DNA of 64,000 bases, taken from contig NZ_AZSJ01000003.1 of the NCBI RefSeq assembly GCF_000516555.1, forward strand, positions 91,269 through 155,268, given 5' to 3'. Every line of letters starts with the position of its first letter. Position 1 is the first letter of the stretch. Positions 26,219-35,471 of the stretch are shown here, piece after piece. A program made the translations under genes and the position numbers. Below the pieces are notes generated by a model. The model searched no databases. It was given only the letters and a program-made list of their open reading frames with translations, and was not told the origin of the DNA. The DNA comes from Afipia sp. P52-10. Its GTDB lineage: Bacteria; Pseudomonadota; Alphaproteobacteria; Rhizobiales; Xanthobacteraceae.

Positions 26219-27373
26219 TCAGAACGTGTCGAGCAAGCTCGCCTTCGACAGCGCCGCCTTGCGCGCCTTCATCCATTCGTCGGTGAACTTGGTCGGATCG
26301 GACGGCGTTTCAGTCTTGATGAAATCCGCCCAGGCGGTCTGCAGCACCTGCTGCCGCTTATAGAGCTCGTTGTTGTGCTTCTCCTGATCGTCGCTCCAGG
26401 CGCCAGCCTCCTTGAGCGCCTTCACCGCGCCCTTGTGCAGCGGCACCGACCAGTTCTTGGTCTGCAGCTTCACAGCCATGCCGAGCGCTCCCGGAGCGTT
26501 GTCCTTGTAGCCGTCATAGCCGTCGATCATCGCCTTGGTGATCATATAGACGTCGGCTTCCGGCTGATGCGCATAGACGGTGTAGATCGGATACGGGTAG
26601 GCGCCCATCTGCACGGTCTTGTCCTTGCTGATACCCGCCCCGCAGGTCGCCGTGTGCTGGGTGAAGAACGGCCCCACCCGCTTCACCCGGTCCCAGCCGG
26701 CCTTGTCGCCGTGGGGCAGCGGCGGCCAGGTGATGCCACGCGGCGACGTCTCCAGCTCCTTGCCCGCGCCGGTGATGGTGGAGCCGAAAACCGCATCGAC
26801 GTCGTTGTTGATGATGCCCTTCCACATGGCGTTGTTGCTGGCGAACTCGACGATCTTGACATCCTTCGGGCTTAGATCGGCGAAGGCGAGGACCGCCATC
26901 GCATTCTGGTTCAACGCCGGCGAGCCGACCACGAAGCCGACGCGCTTGCCCCTCAGATCGGCGACCGTCTTGACGCCGGCATCGCCGGCTACCGCCAGCG
27001 ACAGGCCGTTGCAATCGACCGTAGACAGCGTGATCTGCACCGCCTGCGGGCCCCACTCCTTGGTCGCGAACTCGAACACGCCTTCCTGCGCGAAGTAGAC
27101 GCCCGCACCCATGCCGGCCATCGCCGCGCGGCCGGTGCGGATCGGCTGCAGACGCGCCACGTCGTTGCCCGCGGGCAGCACGCGCATGTCGGTGCCGTAC
27201 TTGTCCTTGACCATCTTGCCGATGGCGACGGTGATGTTGAAACCGGACGTACCGGTGTCATAGGCCGTCATGGTCAACGTCGCCGGCAATTTGACCTGCG
27301 CGACAGCCGCGGATGTCATGATCGCCGTTCCGGCCAACGCAATCGACGCACGCTTGATGATCGAACCGACCAT
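26219..27373 (-). CDS. TAXI family TRAP transporter solute-binding protein
   Basis: A 384-residue periplasmic receptor of the TAXI branch of TRAP transporters. A signal peptide ends near AAVAQVKLP. GTSGFNITVAIGKMVKD, DLRGKRVGFVVGSPALNQNAMAVL and SNNAMWKGIINNDVDAVFGS match the family. No DctQM-type membrane fusion is present in the window, so it is an orphan. It lies 175 bases downstream of the AceE-like gene on the same strand. Confidence 0.9.
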   Translation of the reverse strand: MVGSIIKRASIALAGTAIMTSAAVAQVKLPATLTMTAYDTGTSGFNITVAIGKMVKDKYGTDMRVLPAGNDVARLQPIRTGRAAMAGMGAGVYFAQEGVFEFATKEWGPQAVQITLSTVDCNGLSLAVAGDAGVKTVADLRGKRVGFVVGSPALNQNAMAVLAFADLSPKDVKIVEFASNNAMWKGIINNDVDAVFGSTITGAGKELETSPRGITWPPLPHGDKAGWDRVKRVGPFFTQHTATCGAGISKDKTVQMGAYPYPIYTVYAHQPEADVYMITKAMIDGYDGYKDNAPGALGMAVKLQTKNWSVPLHKGAVKALKEAGAWSDDQEKHNNELYKRQQVLQTAWADFIKTETPSDPTKFTDEWMKARKAALSKASLLDTF

Positions 27374-27548
27374 TCATTCCTCCCCATTTGATCGCTGATG
27401 CGGCGCTCGGCGCGAAACGTCCGGCCGGCGTCGTCGTATCGCCCGCTTCGATGTCGGGCTTGGCCTTGTGGCCTTATGGGGTGGAGCGTAGTCGGACGGT
27501 CCAGCCGAACACAAGCGGTTCGTCGTGGTTACAAAGTCGCACGCAACG

Positions 27549-29951
27549 TCAGACCGCCACCTTGCGATGGCGCGTGCGGCGACCCGGATTGAGCTGCTCG
27601 GCGGCCTCGATGATCGCGTTGGCGTCGAGATCGTACACCGCATAGAGATCGTCGATGGCGCCGGTCTGGCCGAAGCGATCGACGCCCAGTGCCTCCACGC
27701 GATGGCCATGCACGCTGCCGAGCCAGCCGAGCGCGGCCGCATGGCCATCGACGACGGTGATGATGTTGCAGCTGCGCGGCAACACCGACAGCAGTCGTTC
27801 GGCGTGGCTCATCCTTGGCGTGCGCTCGCGACGTCGCTGCCGCCGCGCCACCTGCCAGCCGCCGTGCAGCCGGTCCGCCGACGTCACCGCCAGCAGGCCG
27901 ATGTCGCGCATGTCCTCGCCGAGCAGGCCGGTCGCCTCGATCGCTTCCGGCGCGAGCGCGCCGCTATAGGCGATCACCAGTTCGCAATTCGGCCCCGGCT
28001 TGCGCAGCCAGTAGGCGCCGGCGACGATGTCGCGGGCCAGCTCCGGCGTCATGATCCGCTGCGGCTGATCGATCATGCGCGTGGACATGCGCAGATAGAC
28101 CGAACCGCCGTCCTCCTCGCCATCCTTGGTGTCCTTGGCGTCCCGCTGCATGTAATCGAAGCCCCAGCGCATGATCGCCGCCAGCTCATCGACAAAGGCG
28201 GGCTCGAACGAGGCCAGCCCCGGCTGCGCCATGCCGATCAAGGGCGTGGCGATCGACTGATGCGCTCCACCCTCGGGCGCCAGCGTGATGCCGGATGGCG
28301 TCGCCGCCACCATGAAGCGGGCGTCCTGGTAGCAGGCATAGTTCAGCGCATCGAGGCCGCGCTGGATGAACGGATCGTACAGCGTGCCGACTGGCAGCAG
28401 CCGCACGCCATTAATCGCATGCGACAACCCCAAGGCCGACAGCAGGATGAACAGGTTCATCTCGGCGATGCCAAGCTCGATATGCTGACCCGCAGGCGAG
28501 AAATCCCAGGCGAAGGTCGACGGGATCTTCTCCTTGCGAAACAGGTCCGCCTTCTCGGCGGTGGCGAACAGATGCCGCCGGTTGACCCAGGCGCCGAGAT
28601 TGGTGGAGACGGTCACGTCCGGCGAGGTGGTGACGATGCGGTCGGCAAGCGCACTGTCGCCGCGGGCGAGGTCGTTCAGGATCAGGCCAAAACCTTGCTG
28701 GGTGGACATGCGCGGCGCGGCGGCGAAGCTCAGCCGCTCCGGCACGGCGATAGGCTCGTCGGACAGACGCCGGCTGCGGCCTTGCGCGAACGGCACCTGA
28801 TCGAGGAAGCGCTGCAAGACTTCCGCATCGATCGCCATGCCCTCGAACCTGTCCCACTCATGGCCCGGACGGATGTTCTGCGCAGCGCGCCAGGTCTCCA
28901 TCTGCGCCACCGTCATCAGGCCGGCGTGGTTGTCCTTGTGGCCCTGGAACGGCAGGCCGACACCCTTGATGGTGTAGGCGATGAAGCAGACGGGGCGATC
29001 GTGATCAATGGCGTTGAACGCCTCGACCATGCTCGCCATGTCGTGGCCGCCGAGATTGGACATCAACGCCAGCAGCTCCGCGTCGCTGCGCCGGTCGATC
29101 AAGCTTGTGACAACGCCCTGATCGCCAATCTCGTCGTGCAGGCGCTTGCGGAACGCTGCGCCGCCTTGGAAACACAGTGCCGCATAGAGCTGGTTGGGGC
29201 AGGAATCGATCCAGCGCCGCAGCGCTTCGCCGCCGGGCTCGGCGAACGCCGCCTGCATCAACTTGCCGTATTTGACGATGACCACATCCCAGCCGAAGTT
29301 GCGGAACATCGCTTCGAATTTTTCCCACAAACCTTCGCGCACCACGGCGTCGAGGCTCTGGCGATTGTAGTCCACCACCCACCAGGTGTTGCGCAGGCCC
29401 TGCTTCCAGCCCTCCAGCAGCGCCTCGAAGATGTTGCCCTCGTCCATTTCCGCATCGCCAACCAGCGCGATCATGCGGCCTTCGCGGCGGCCGCCGAGCC
29501 AGCCATGCGCCTTCACGTAATCCTGCACCAGCGAGGAGAACAGCGTCTGCGCCACGCCGAGCCCGACCGAGCCGGTGGAGAAATCCACATCGTCGGTGTC
29601 CTTGGTGCGCGAAGGATAGGACTGCGCGCCGCCCAGGCCGCGAAAGTTCTCCAGCTTCTCGCGCGTCTGCTGGCCCAGCAGATATTGGATCGCGTGGAAC
29701 ACCGGGCTCGCATGCGGCTTCACCGCCACGCGGTCCTCCGGCCTCAGCACCGAGAAGTACAGCGCGCTCATGATGGTCGCGAGCGATGCGGACGAAGCCT
29801 GGTGGCCGCCGACCTTCAACCCATCGACATTCGGCCGCACATGGTTGGCATGATGGATCGTCCAGGACGACAGCCAGAGCACCTTGCGCGCCAGCGCGGA
29901 CAGGATCGCGGTGTTCGGCGATATCTCGTTGTTCGACGATGGAGCGGGCAT
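27549..29951 (-). CDS. AceE-like 2-oxo acid dehydrogenase E1 (transketolase family)
   Basis: An 800-residue thiamine-diphosphate enzyme of the homodimeric pyruvate dehydrogenase E1 (AceE) class, somewhat shorter than E. coli AceE (about 887). The ThDP motif is GDAEMDEGN near residue 165. HQASSASLATIMSALYF and HIELGIAEMNLF mark the transketolase-like halves. It is divergent from an Lrp-type regulator, as in the Pseudomonas mdeR-mdeB arrangement, where MdeB is an AceE-like protein linked to 2-oxobutyrate from methionine. No methionine gamma-lyase and no E2/E3 genes lie here. Confidence 0.88.
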   Translation of the reverse strand: MPAPSSNNEISPNTAILSALARKVLWLSSWTIHHANHVRPNVDGLKVGGHQASSASLATIMSALYFSVLRPEDRVAVKPHASPVFHAIQYLLGQQTREKLENFRGLGGAQSYPSRTKDTDDVDFSTGSVGLGVAQTLFSSLVQDYVKAHGWLGGRREGRMIALVGDAEMDEGNIFEALLEGWKQGLRNTWWVVDYNRQSLDAVVREGLWEKFEAMFRNFGWDVVIVKYGKLMQAAFAEPGGEALRRWIDSCPNQLYAALCFQGGAAFRKRLHDEIGDQGVVTSLIDRRSDAELLALMSNLGGHDMASMVEAFNAIDHDRPVCFIAYTIKGVGLPFQGHKDNHAGLMTVAQMETWRAAQNIRPGHEWDRFEGMAIDAEVLQRFLDQVPFAQGRSRRLSDEPIAVPERLSFAAAPRMSTQQGFGLILNDLARGDSALADRIVTTSPDVTVSTNLGAWVNRRHLFATAEKADLFRKEKIPSTFAWDFSPAGQHIELGIAEMNLFILLSALGLSHAINGVRLLPVGTLYDPFIQRGLDALNYACYQDARFMVAATPSGITLAPEGGAHQSIATPLIGMAQPGLASFEPAFVDELAAIMRWGFDYMQRDAKDTKDGEEDGGSVYLRMSTRMIDQPQRIMTPELARDIVAGAYWLRKPGPNCELVIAYSGALAPEAIEATGLLGEDMRDIGLLAVTSADRLHGGWQVARRQRRRERTPRMSHAERLLSVLPRSCNIITVVDGHAAALGWLGSVHGHRVEALGVDRFGQTGAIDDLYAVYDLDANAIIEAAEQLNPGRRTRHRKVAV

Positions 29952-30118
29952 CGCAATCCCCTTTGCGCCGCACCGTTTTCATGCGCGCGGCTTTTCTGCG
30001 ACCGATGCCCGCCATGCTACGCGCCCGCGCGCCCGACGATTTCTCAAATTCTTCTTCAAATTCGGATGATGTTGAAAGATAATCCGAGAGAGAGCAATAT
30101 TCTTAGGAAAAATCGTTA

Positions 30119-30583
30119 ATGGCCGCCGACCTCGATCCCATCGACCGGAAAATCCTCGCGATTCTCCAGAAGGACGGCCGCACCACCATGCAGGAGCTGG
30201 CGGAGCGGGTTGGCCTGTCGCTTTCGCCATGCCATCGCCGCGTGCGATTGATGGAGCAGCGCGGCATCATCAACCGCTATGCGGCGATGGTCGATCAGAA
30301 GGCGCTCGGCCTGCATGTCAGCGTCTTCATTTCGATCAAGCTGGCGCGACAGAAGGAGGAAGACCTGAAGCGGTTCGAGAAGGCGATTTCCGGCTGGGAC
30401 GAAGTGCTGGAGTGTTACCTGATGACCGGCAATCGCGACTACCTGCTGCGCGTCGTCGCCGCCGATCTCGCCGCTTACGAAAAATTCCTCAAGAGCAAGC
30501 TGACGCGGCTCGACGGCATCGCCTCGATCGAGTCGAGCTTCGCGCTTGCCCAAGTGAAGTATTCGATCGCGCTGCCGGTGTAG
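30119..30583 (+). CDS. Lrp/AsnC family transcriptional regulator
   Basis: A 154-residue feast/famine regulator. The N-terminal HTH (ILAILQKDGRTTMQELAERVGLSLSPCHRRVRLME) is followed by a RAM effector domain (VLECYLMTGNRDYLLRVVAADLAAYEKFL). It is divergent from the AceE-like gene across 167 bases of AT-rich DNA, so that gene is the likely target and an amino acid the likely effector. Its stop abuts the stop of the convergent ligase gene. Confidence 0.93.
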   Translation: MAADLDPIDRKILAILQKDGRTTMQELAERVGLSLSPCHRRVRLMEQRGIINRYAAMVDQKALGLHVSVFISIKLARQKEEDLKRFEKAISGWDEVLECYLMTGNRDYLLRVVAADLAAYEKFLKSKLTRLDGIASIESSFALAQVKYSIALPV

Positions 30584-32170
30584 CTATCCGAGCATTCTGC
30601 GCAGCTCGGCCTTTGCCACCTTTTCCAGCGTCGAACGCGGCAGTTCGTCCACCAGCCGCACCTCGCGCGGCACCTTGAAGTCGGCGAGCCCGGACCGGCA
30701 GGCTGCGAGAATGTCATCCGGCAACGTCGGCGGCGCTTTGGCGACACCCACCTGCGGGATGACGAACACCACCGGCACCTCGTCTAGCATCGGGTGCTTC
30801 TTCGCCACCACCGCAGCCTCCCGCACCCCCGCCACCGTGATCACCACCTGCTCGATCTCGGACGCGGCGACGTTCTCGCCGCCGACCTTCAGCATATCCT
30901 TGGCGCGATCGCCGAAGCGGAAGAAGCCGCCTTCCAGCAGTCGGACGCGATCGCCGGTGATGAAATAGCCGTGCTCGTCGTAGCTCTCCGCCGTCGCCGC
31001 CTCGTTATGCAGATACGCCTTGAACAACGACAGGCCGGGCGTGCCGAGGATGCGCAGGTTGCCGGTCTCGCCGACCGGCGTCGGCCTGCCGTCATCATCG
31101 ACGACGCGGATTCGGTATTCAGGCGCGGCGCGACCGATGGCGAGCGGCGTGTTCGGCTGATGCACCTCGCCGATGATGCCGTGGGTGATGGTCTCGGTCA
31201 TGCCCCACCAGCCGATGGTCTTGACGCCGAACAGCGCATCGGTCGGCGGCTCGCAGATCGCGTTGCCCCAGAGACGGAAATGATGGGTCTTCGGGATCTC
31301 GCGCTCCATCAGCGCCTTGACGCAGAACTGCACGATCGAGGCCCAGGTGCAGCGATGCTCCAGGGCCGCGCTCCAGAAGCGGCTGGCGGAGAAGCGCGGC
31401 TGCACCACGGCGGTCGCGCCGGCCCACAGCGTCGCCAGCATCGAATACGCCAGCGCATTGGTATGAAACAACGGCAGCTGGATGTGGTGAACGTCGTCGG
31501 GACGCAGATCCTGATGCACCGCATTGATCTTCGCGCCCCACAGTGCATTGGCGTGAGTCCACAGCACCGCCTTCGGCCGCGAGGTGGTGCCGGAGGTGTA
31601 TTGCACGCTGCACGAGGCATACGGATCGGCGGGACGGCGCGGCCGGTCGGCGCTGTCGGCGAACAGCGCTTCGAACGCCTCGCTCTTCGGCGGCTGATAC
31701 CCTTGCGCAGGCGCGGAGCCTGCATCATGCGCGATCACCGCGAGCCAACGTAGACCGCGGCAATGGGTGGCGATGGTTTCCGCGTAAGCTGGCTGGGTGA
31801 TGGCGGCGACCGCGCTGCAATGGCCGGCGAAGTACTCCATCTCCGCCGGCGCCGAGCGGGTGTTGGTGGTGACGGCGATGGCACCGAGCTCGACGCAGGC
31901 GAACCAAGCGAGCAGCATCTCGATGCAATTGTCGAGATGGATCAGAACGCACTCACTCGGCTTGACGCCGCGTCGCGCAAGGCCCGCAGCCAGCGCACCG
32001 ACGCGGTCGTGGAATTCGCCATAGGTCCACGGCCGCGAGGGCGCGTCGAACGGCGCCCAGATCAGAAACCGATGATCACGCCGCGTCGCGGCCCGCAGCC
32101 GCAACAGCCATGGCACATCAAGTCCAGCGAACGGACCGACATGGCCCGCGACATCGGTTCTGACTGGCAC
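30584..32170 (-). CDS. AMP-dependent synthetase/ligase (acyl- or aryl-CoA ligase)
   Basis: A 528-residue ANL-superfamily ligase that activates a carboxylic acid to its CoA thioester. The P-loop YTSGTTSRPKAVLWTH, the WGMTE motif and the C-terminal GDRAKDMLKVGGENVAASEIE hinge are present. The catalytic lysine lies in PRSTLEKVAKAELRR. I prefer the GTG at 32168-32170, which follows GGGGGGAG, over a GTG five codons upstream. It lies 58 bases downstream of an SDR gene, so the pair is probably one transcript. Confidence 0.88.
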   Translation of the reverse strand: MPVRTDVAGHVGPFAGLDVPWLLRLRAATRRDHRFLIWAPFDAPSRPWTYGEFHDRVGALAAGLARRGVKPSECVLIHLDNCIEMLLAWFACVELGAIAVTTNTRSAPAEMEYFAGHCSAVAAITQPAYAETIATHCRGLRWLAVIAHDAGSAPAQGYQPPKSEAFEALFADSADRPRRPADPYASCSVQYTSGTTSRPKAVLWTHANALWGAKINAVHQDLRPDDVHHIQLPLFHTNALAYSMLATLWAGATAVVQPRFSASRFWSAALEHRCTWASIVQFCVKALMEREIPKTHHFRLWGNAICEPPTDALFGVKTIGWWGMTETITHGIIGEVHQPNTPLAIGRAAPEYRIRVVDDDGRPTPVGETGNLRILGTPGLSLFKAYLHNEAATAESYDEHGYFITGDRVRLLEGGFFRFGDRAKDMLKVGGENVAASEIEQVVITVAGVREAAVVAKKHPMLDEVPVVFVIPQVGVAKAPPTLPDDILAACRSGLADFKVPREVRLVDELPRSTLEKVAKAELRRMLG

Positions 32171-32228
32171 GCGCTCCCCCCACACTATTTTCTATATCGT
32201 AGCGCGGGCGCCGGGCGGAAACGAAGCC

Positions 32229-32972
32229 TTAAATTGACGCGCCGCCGTCGATCGCAAGCTCCGCACCGGTCATGTAGGCGCTCTGGCTCGACAGCAGGAA
32301 CACGGCGAGATTGGCCACCTCGTCCGGCTGGCCCATGCGGCGCAGCGGCACCTGGCGCAGGCGCTTCTCGGCCTCCTCCGGGGTGCGCGTGCTCAGCATA
32401 TCGGTTTCGATCGGCCCCGGATGGATCGAGTTGACGCGGATGTTATGGCGGCCAAGCTCGCGCGCCGCAGCCTTGCTCATGCCGCGCACCGCCCACTTGC
32501 TTGCGGTGTAGGCCATCGCCCCCGGCAGGCCGCGCAGACCCGCGGTCGAGGACACGTTGACGATCGAGCCGCCGCCATTGGCCGCCATCGCCGGCACCAC
32601 GGCCTGCATGCCGAGGAAGGTGCCGATCTGGTTGATGCGGACGACGTTCTCGAACGTGGCGAGGTCCGTCTCCAGCAGCGTGCGTGACTGAAACACGCCG
32701 GCATTGTTGATCAGTCCGGTCAGCTTGCCGCGCGAGACGGCAAGCTCGACCGCGCGCTTCCAGTCGGCTTCCACCGTCACGTCGAGGCGCGTGAAGACGC
32801 AGGCCTCGCCGAGCTCCGCCTGCAATGCACGGCCTTCATTCTCCAGGATATCGCCGACAATCACGGTGGCGCCGCTCTTGACCAGCAAACGGGCCTCGGC
32901 CGCGCCCATGCCGCGCGCGCCGCCCGAAACGATCGCGACGCCCGATACGCCGGCCTGTACTGAAGCAGTCAT
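32229..32972 (-). CDS. SDR family oxidoreductase
   Basis: A 247-residue classical short-chain dehydrogenase. SGGARGMG is the cofactor motif, INNAGVF the structural motif, with catalytic Ser in NVSSTAG and YTASK. The C-terminal GAELAIDGGASI is typical. ATG at 32970-32972 follows AAAGGAAT. The gene precedes the CoA ligase, suggesting a shared degradative step; the substrate is unknown. Confidence 0.9.
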   Translation of the reverse strand: MTASVQAGVSGVAIVSGGARGMGAAEARLLVKSGATVIVGDILENEGRALQAELGEACVFTRLDVTVEADWKRAVELAVSRGKLTGLINNAGVFQSRTLLETDLATFENVVRINQIGTFLGMQAVVPAMAANGGGSIVNVSSTAGLRGLPGAMAYTASKWAVRGMSKAAARELGRHNIRVNSIHPGPIETDMLSTRTPEEAEKRLRQVPLRRMGQPDEVANLAVFLLSSQSAYMTGAELAIDGGASI

Positions 32973-33112
32973 TGATATTCCTTTGGCTTGTTCTTGTGTG
33001 ATTTTGTTGTGTCGGCCCGTCCGGCTCGCAAGCTGCACCGGCGGGCGCGGACACCATGTTGACTGCCGCGCGCCGATGCAAGCCCTACCCCCGAAAGCCC
33101 ACGCAAAAGCAA

Positions 33113-33142
33113 GCCCGCGTCCGCACGGGCGCGAACGCGGGC
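33113..33142 (-). terminator. Terminator of the cytochrome c2 gene
   Basis: GCCCGCGT (33113-33120) pairs with ACGCGGGC (33135-33142). On the minus strand the stem is followed by TTGCTTTTGC. It lies about 50 bases beyond the cytochrome stop. Confidence 0.55.
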
Positions 33143-33191
33143 AAGGCAACAGGAAATCAAAGGTGATCGCGCCGCCGACAGCCCGACCGCG

Positions 33192-33575
33192 TTACTTCTT
33201 GCCGTCGGCCTTGAACTGCTTCAGGAAGGCGGTGAGATCCTTGATCTCCTGCTCGTTCTTGATGCCGGCGAACACCATCTTGGTGCCGGGGATCTTCGAG
33301 CGTGGATCCTTGATGTAGTCGGCGAACGTCGCCTCGTCCCAGGTGATCCCGGAGTTCTTGTTCGCATCCGTGTAGGTGAAGCCTTCGATCGTTCCCGCCT
33401 TGCGGCCGAACAATCCGTTCAATACCGGACCGACGCCATTCCGCGCGGTCTCACCCACTTGATGACAGGCGCGACACTTGTTGAACGACTTTTCGCCAGC
33501 GGCGACATCCTGAGCCTGGGCGGCTCCGGTGATGGCCAACACGCTGAGCAGGGTAAGGGCAGAACGAACAAGCAT
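33192..33575 (-). CDS. Class I c-type cytochrome (c2/c550-like)
   Basis: A 127-residue periplasmic monohaem cytochrome. ATG 33573-33575 follows GGAGACTGACG, and the signal peptide ends near AAQAQD. The haem site is KCRACH, and the axial methionine is probably in GTKMVFAGI. Proximity to the sox genes suggests it accepts electrons from SoxAX/SoxCD or the flavoprotein SoxF and passes them to a terminal oxidase. Confidence 0.92.
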   Translation of the reverse strand: MLVRSALTLLSVLAITGAAQAQDVAAGEKSFNKCRACHQVGETARNGVGPVLNGLFGRKAGTIEGFTYTDANKNSGITWDEATFADYIKDPRSKIPGTKMVFAGIKNEQEIKDLTAFLKQFKADGKK

Positions 33576-33795
33576 CACGTCAGTCTCCAGGAAGTGTCGA
33601 TCGATCATGCCCCAATTCGCCGAACCGGACCATGATCCCACGCTCAAGTTTCGTGCACGATCTTGTCAGAAGACAGGCCGTGCACGAGGCCGATCATCCG
33701 AGAGCGCTTGGTCCTTATAGAAGTGGCCGGCGCGCTGTGTCCTGTTGTATCTGCCTCTCGACCTGCCCGAAAACCGCCCCTCTTCGCGCCGATGC
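33576..33795. other. Intergenic region, nothing recognised
   Basis: A 220-base gap between cytochrome c2 and soxF. I see no gene, hairpin or clear promoter beyond the region serving the cytochrome gene. Confidence 0.4.
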
Positions 33796-35073
33796 CTAGC
33801 TGAACATGTCCGCCGAAATCGCCGCGTACCAGCTCATGTTCTCGGCCTGCGCCTGCTTGCGGACCTCCGCCGTCTCGCCGGTCTGCGACACGAAGGTCGA
33901 CGACGCGGCGATCTTGCCGTCCTTCGGCTCGTAGGCGCCGCCGACCTTCACGCAGTCGTCGGTCTCGATCAGACTCCAGCAGGTGTTGCTGTAGCGCGCC
34001 GGGAAAGTGCGCGAGGCGACGAGTTCGCCACGGATGATCATCGCCGCGACCTTCGCCTGACTGTTCGCCGAGAACGCCGACTTCGGCATGTCGCCGGCGA
34101 TGCAGGCATCGCCCAGCACATGAATGCTCGGATCGGAGGCCGCCTTCATGGTGGCCGGATCGATCGGGCAGTAGCCACTGGCATTGGCGAGACCGGCGTC
34201 GCGGGCGATCGCGCCCGCCATCTGCGCCGGGATGACGTTGACCAGTGCCGCGTTCTTGTAGGTCTCGAAACCGGTCGTCACCGTGTTGGTCGCCGGATCG
34301 ACCGACTTCAGCCCGTCATGCACCTTCGGGCCGAGCCACTCGACCATCGTGCCGTAGTGTTTCTCCCAGCCCTCCTGGAACAGAGCCTGCTTGGAGAAGC
34401 TCTCCTTCGGATCGATCACGAAGATCTTGCAGCGGTCCTTGCCCGCAGCCTTCAGCACATGCGCCATCATCGACACGCGCTCGTAGGGTCCCGGCGGGCA
34501 GCGATAGGGATTGGGCGGGGCGACCATGACGATGACGCCGCCGTTCGGCACCTCCTCCAGCCGCTTGCGCAGCAGCAGCGTCTGCGCGCCGGGCTTCCAG
34601 GCATGCGGCATTTTCTCCTCGGCTGCCTGCGACCAGCCGGGCACCGAATCGTATTTCAGGTCAATGCCGGGCGAGACGACGAGACGGTCGTAAGGTAGCC
34701 GCGCGCCGCCTGCGAGTACGACCTCCTTCTTGTCGCGGTCGATGGCGGTGGCGCGGTCGCGCTTGACGTCGATGCCATGGTTCTTCGCCAGCGCTGCATA
34801 ATCGTGGACGATCGACGCGTAGTCGCGGTAGCCGCCGAGATAGAGATTGGAGTGGAAGCAGGTCTGATACTTTTCATTCGGCTCGATCAGGGTGACGGCG
34901 ATCGCGCCCGCGCTGTCCTTGGCGATGTACTTCGCTGCCGTCGCACCGCCCGCGCCGCCGCCGATCACCACGACCCTCGGCTTCGCCTGGCCGAGCACCG
35001 CCGGAACGCCGAACATCATCGCGCCGCCAAATGCCGCGCCTCCGCGCAAAAGCTGCCGACGATTGAGACCCAT
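33796..35073 (-). CDS. soxF: Sulfide dehydrogenase flavoprotein subunit SoxF (FccB-like)
   Basis: A 425-residue FAD protein of the flavocytochrome c sulfide dehydrogenase family. A twin-arginine signal (NRRQLLRGGAAFG) exports it folded. The FAD-binding motif is VVVIGGGAGGATAAKYIA. Conserved cysteines in YQTCFHSNLYLG and in SGYCPIDP fit the redox-active pair. The C-terminal FCSD domain covers about the last 70 residues. It probably oxidises sulfide with the small cytochrome encoded 69 bases upstream. Confidence 0.92.
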   Translation of the reverse strand: MGLNRRQLLRGGAAFGGAMMFGVPAVLGQAKPRVVVIGGGAGGATAAKYIAKDSAGAIAVTLIEPNEKYQTCFHSNLYLGGYRDYASIVHDYAALAKNHGIDVKRDRATAIDRDKKEVVLAGGARLPYDRLVVSPGIDLKYDSVPGWSQAAEEKMPHAWKPGAQTLLLRKRLEEVPNGGVIVMVAPPNPYRCPPGPYERVSMMAHVLKAAGKDRCKIFVIDPKESFSKQALFQEGWEKHYGTMVEWLGPKVHDGLKSVDPATNTVTTGFETYKNAALVNVIPAQMAGAIARDAGLANASGYCPIDPATMKAASDPSIHVLGDACIAGDMPKSAFSANSQAKVAAMIIRGELVASRTFPARYSNTCWSLIETDDCVKVGGAYEPKDGKIAASSTFVSQTGETAEVRKQAQAENMSWYAAISADMFS

Positions 35074-35142
35074 GCCACCCTCCCCCTGGAATTTTCAAAA
35101 GTACACCGGACCGGCCTCATCCGGCCGGCCACCACCCGATAA

Positions 35143-35463
35143 TCATTGCGCGCGCGGCAGCCCGCCGAAGTAGCTCGCCAGCGCCGCGATATCATCGGCG
35201 CTGAGATGGCCAGCAACGGTCTGCATCACCGGATTGTCGCGCTGCTTCTGCTTGTAGGCATTCATCAGCGCGACAAACTGATCCTCCGGCAAGCCAGCGA
35301 TCGGCGGCACGCCGCCGCTCGCGCTGCCCGAGGCCTGGTGGCATGTAACACACTCCTCCGAGAGATATTTTCCAAGTTCCACATCGCCCGCGAAAGCATT
35401 GCCATGAGCGAAGGCCGCGAACGCGATCCCCATCGTCACCGCACCGGCAAGCCACCGCGTCAT
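35143..35463 (-). CDS. Small monohaem cytochrome c, SoxE/FccA-like
   Basis: A 106-residue exported cytochrome with a signal peptide (cleavage near GNAFAGD) and a single CVTCH haem site, followed by GVPPIAGLPEDQFVALMNAYKQ typical of FccA-like domains. Paracoccus SoxE is a diheme protein, so this is a short version. It lies between soxD (9-base gap) and soxF and is the likely haem partner of SoxF. Confidence 0.88.
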   Translation of the reverse strand: MTRWLAGAVTMGIAFAAFAHGNAFAGDVELGKYLSEECVTCHQASGSASGGVPPIAGLPEDQFVALMNAYKQKQRDNPVMQTVAGHLSADDIAALASYFGGLPRAQ

Positions 35464-35471
35464 TGTCACCC

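Noticed and set aside
27525-30119. Very long plus-strand open frame (about 864 codons)
   Set aside because: It lies fully opposite the AceE-like gene, is rich in Arg, His and Gln, and has no domain. It is a high-GC antisense shadow.
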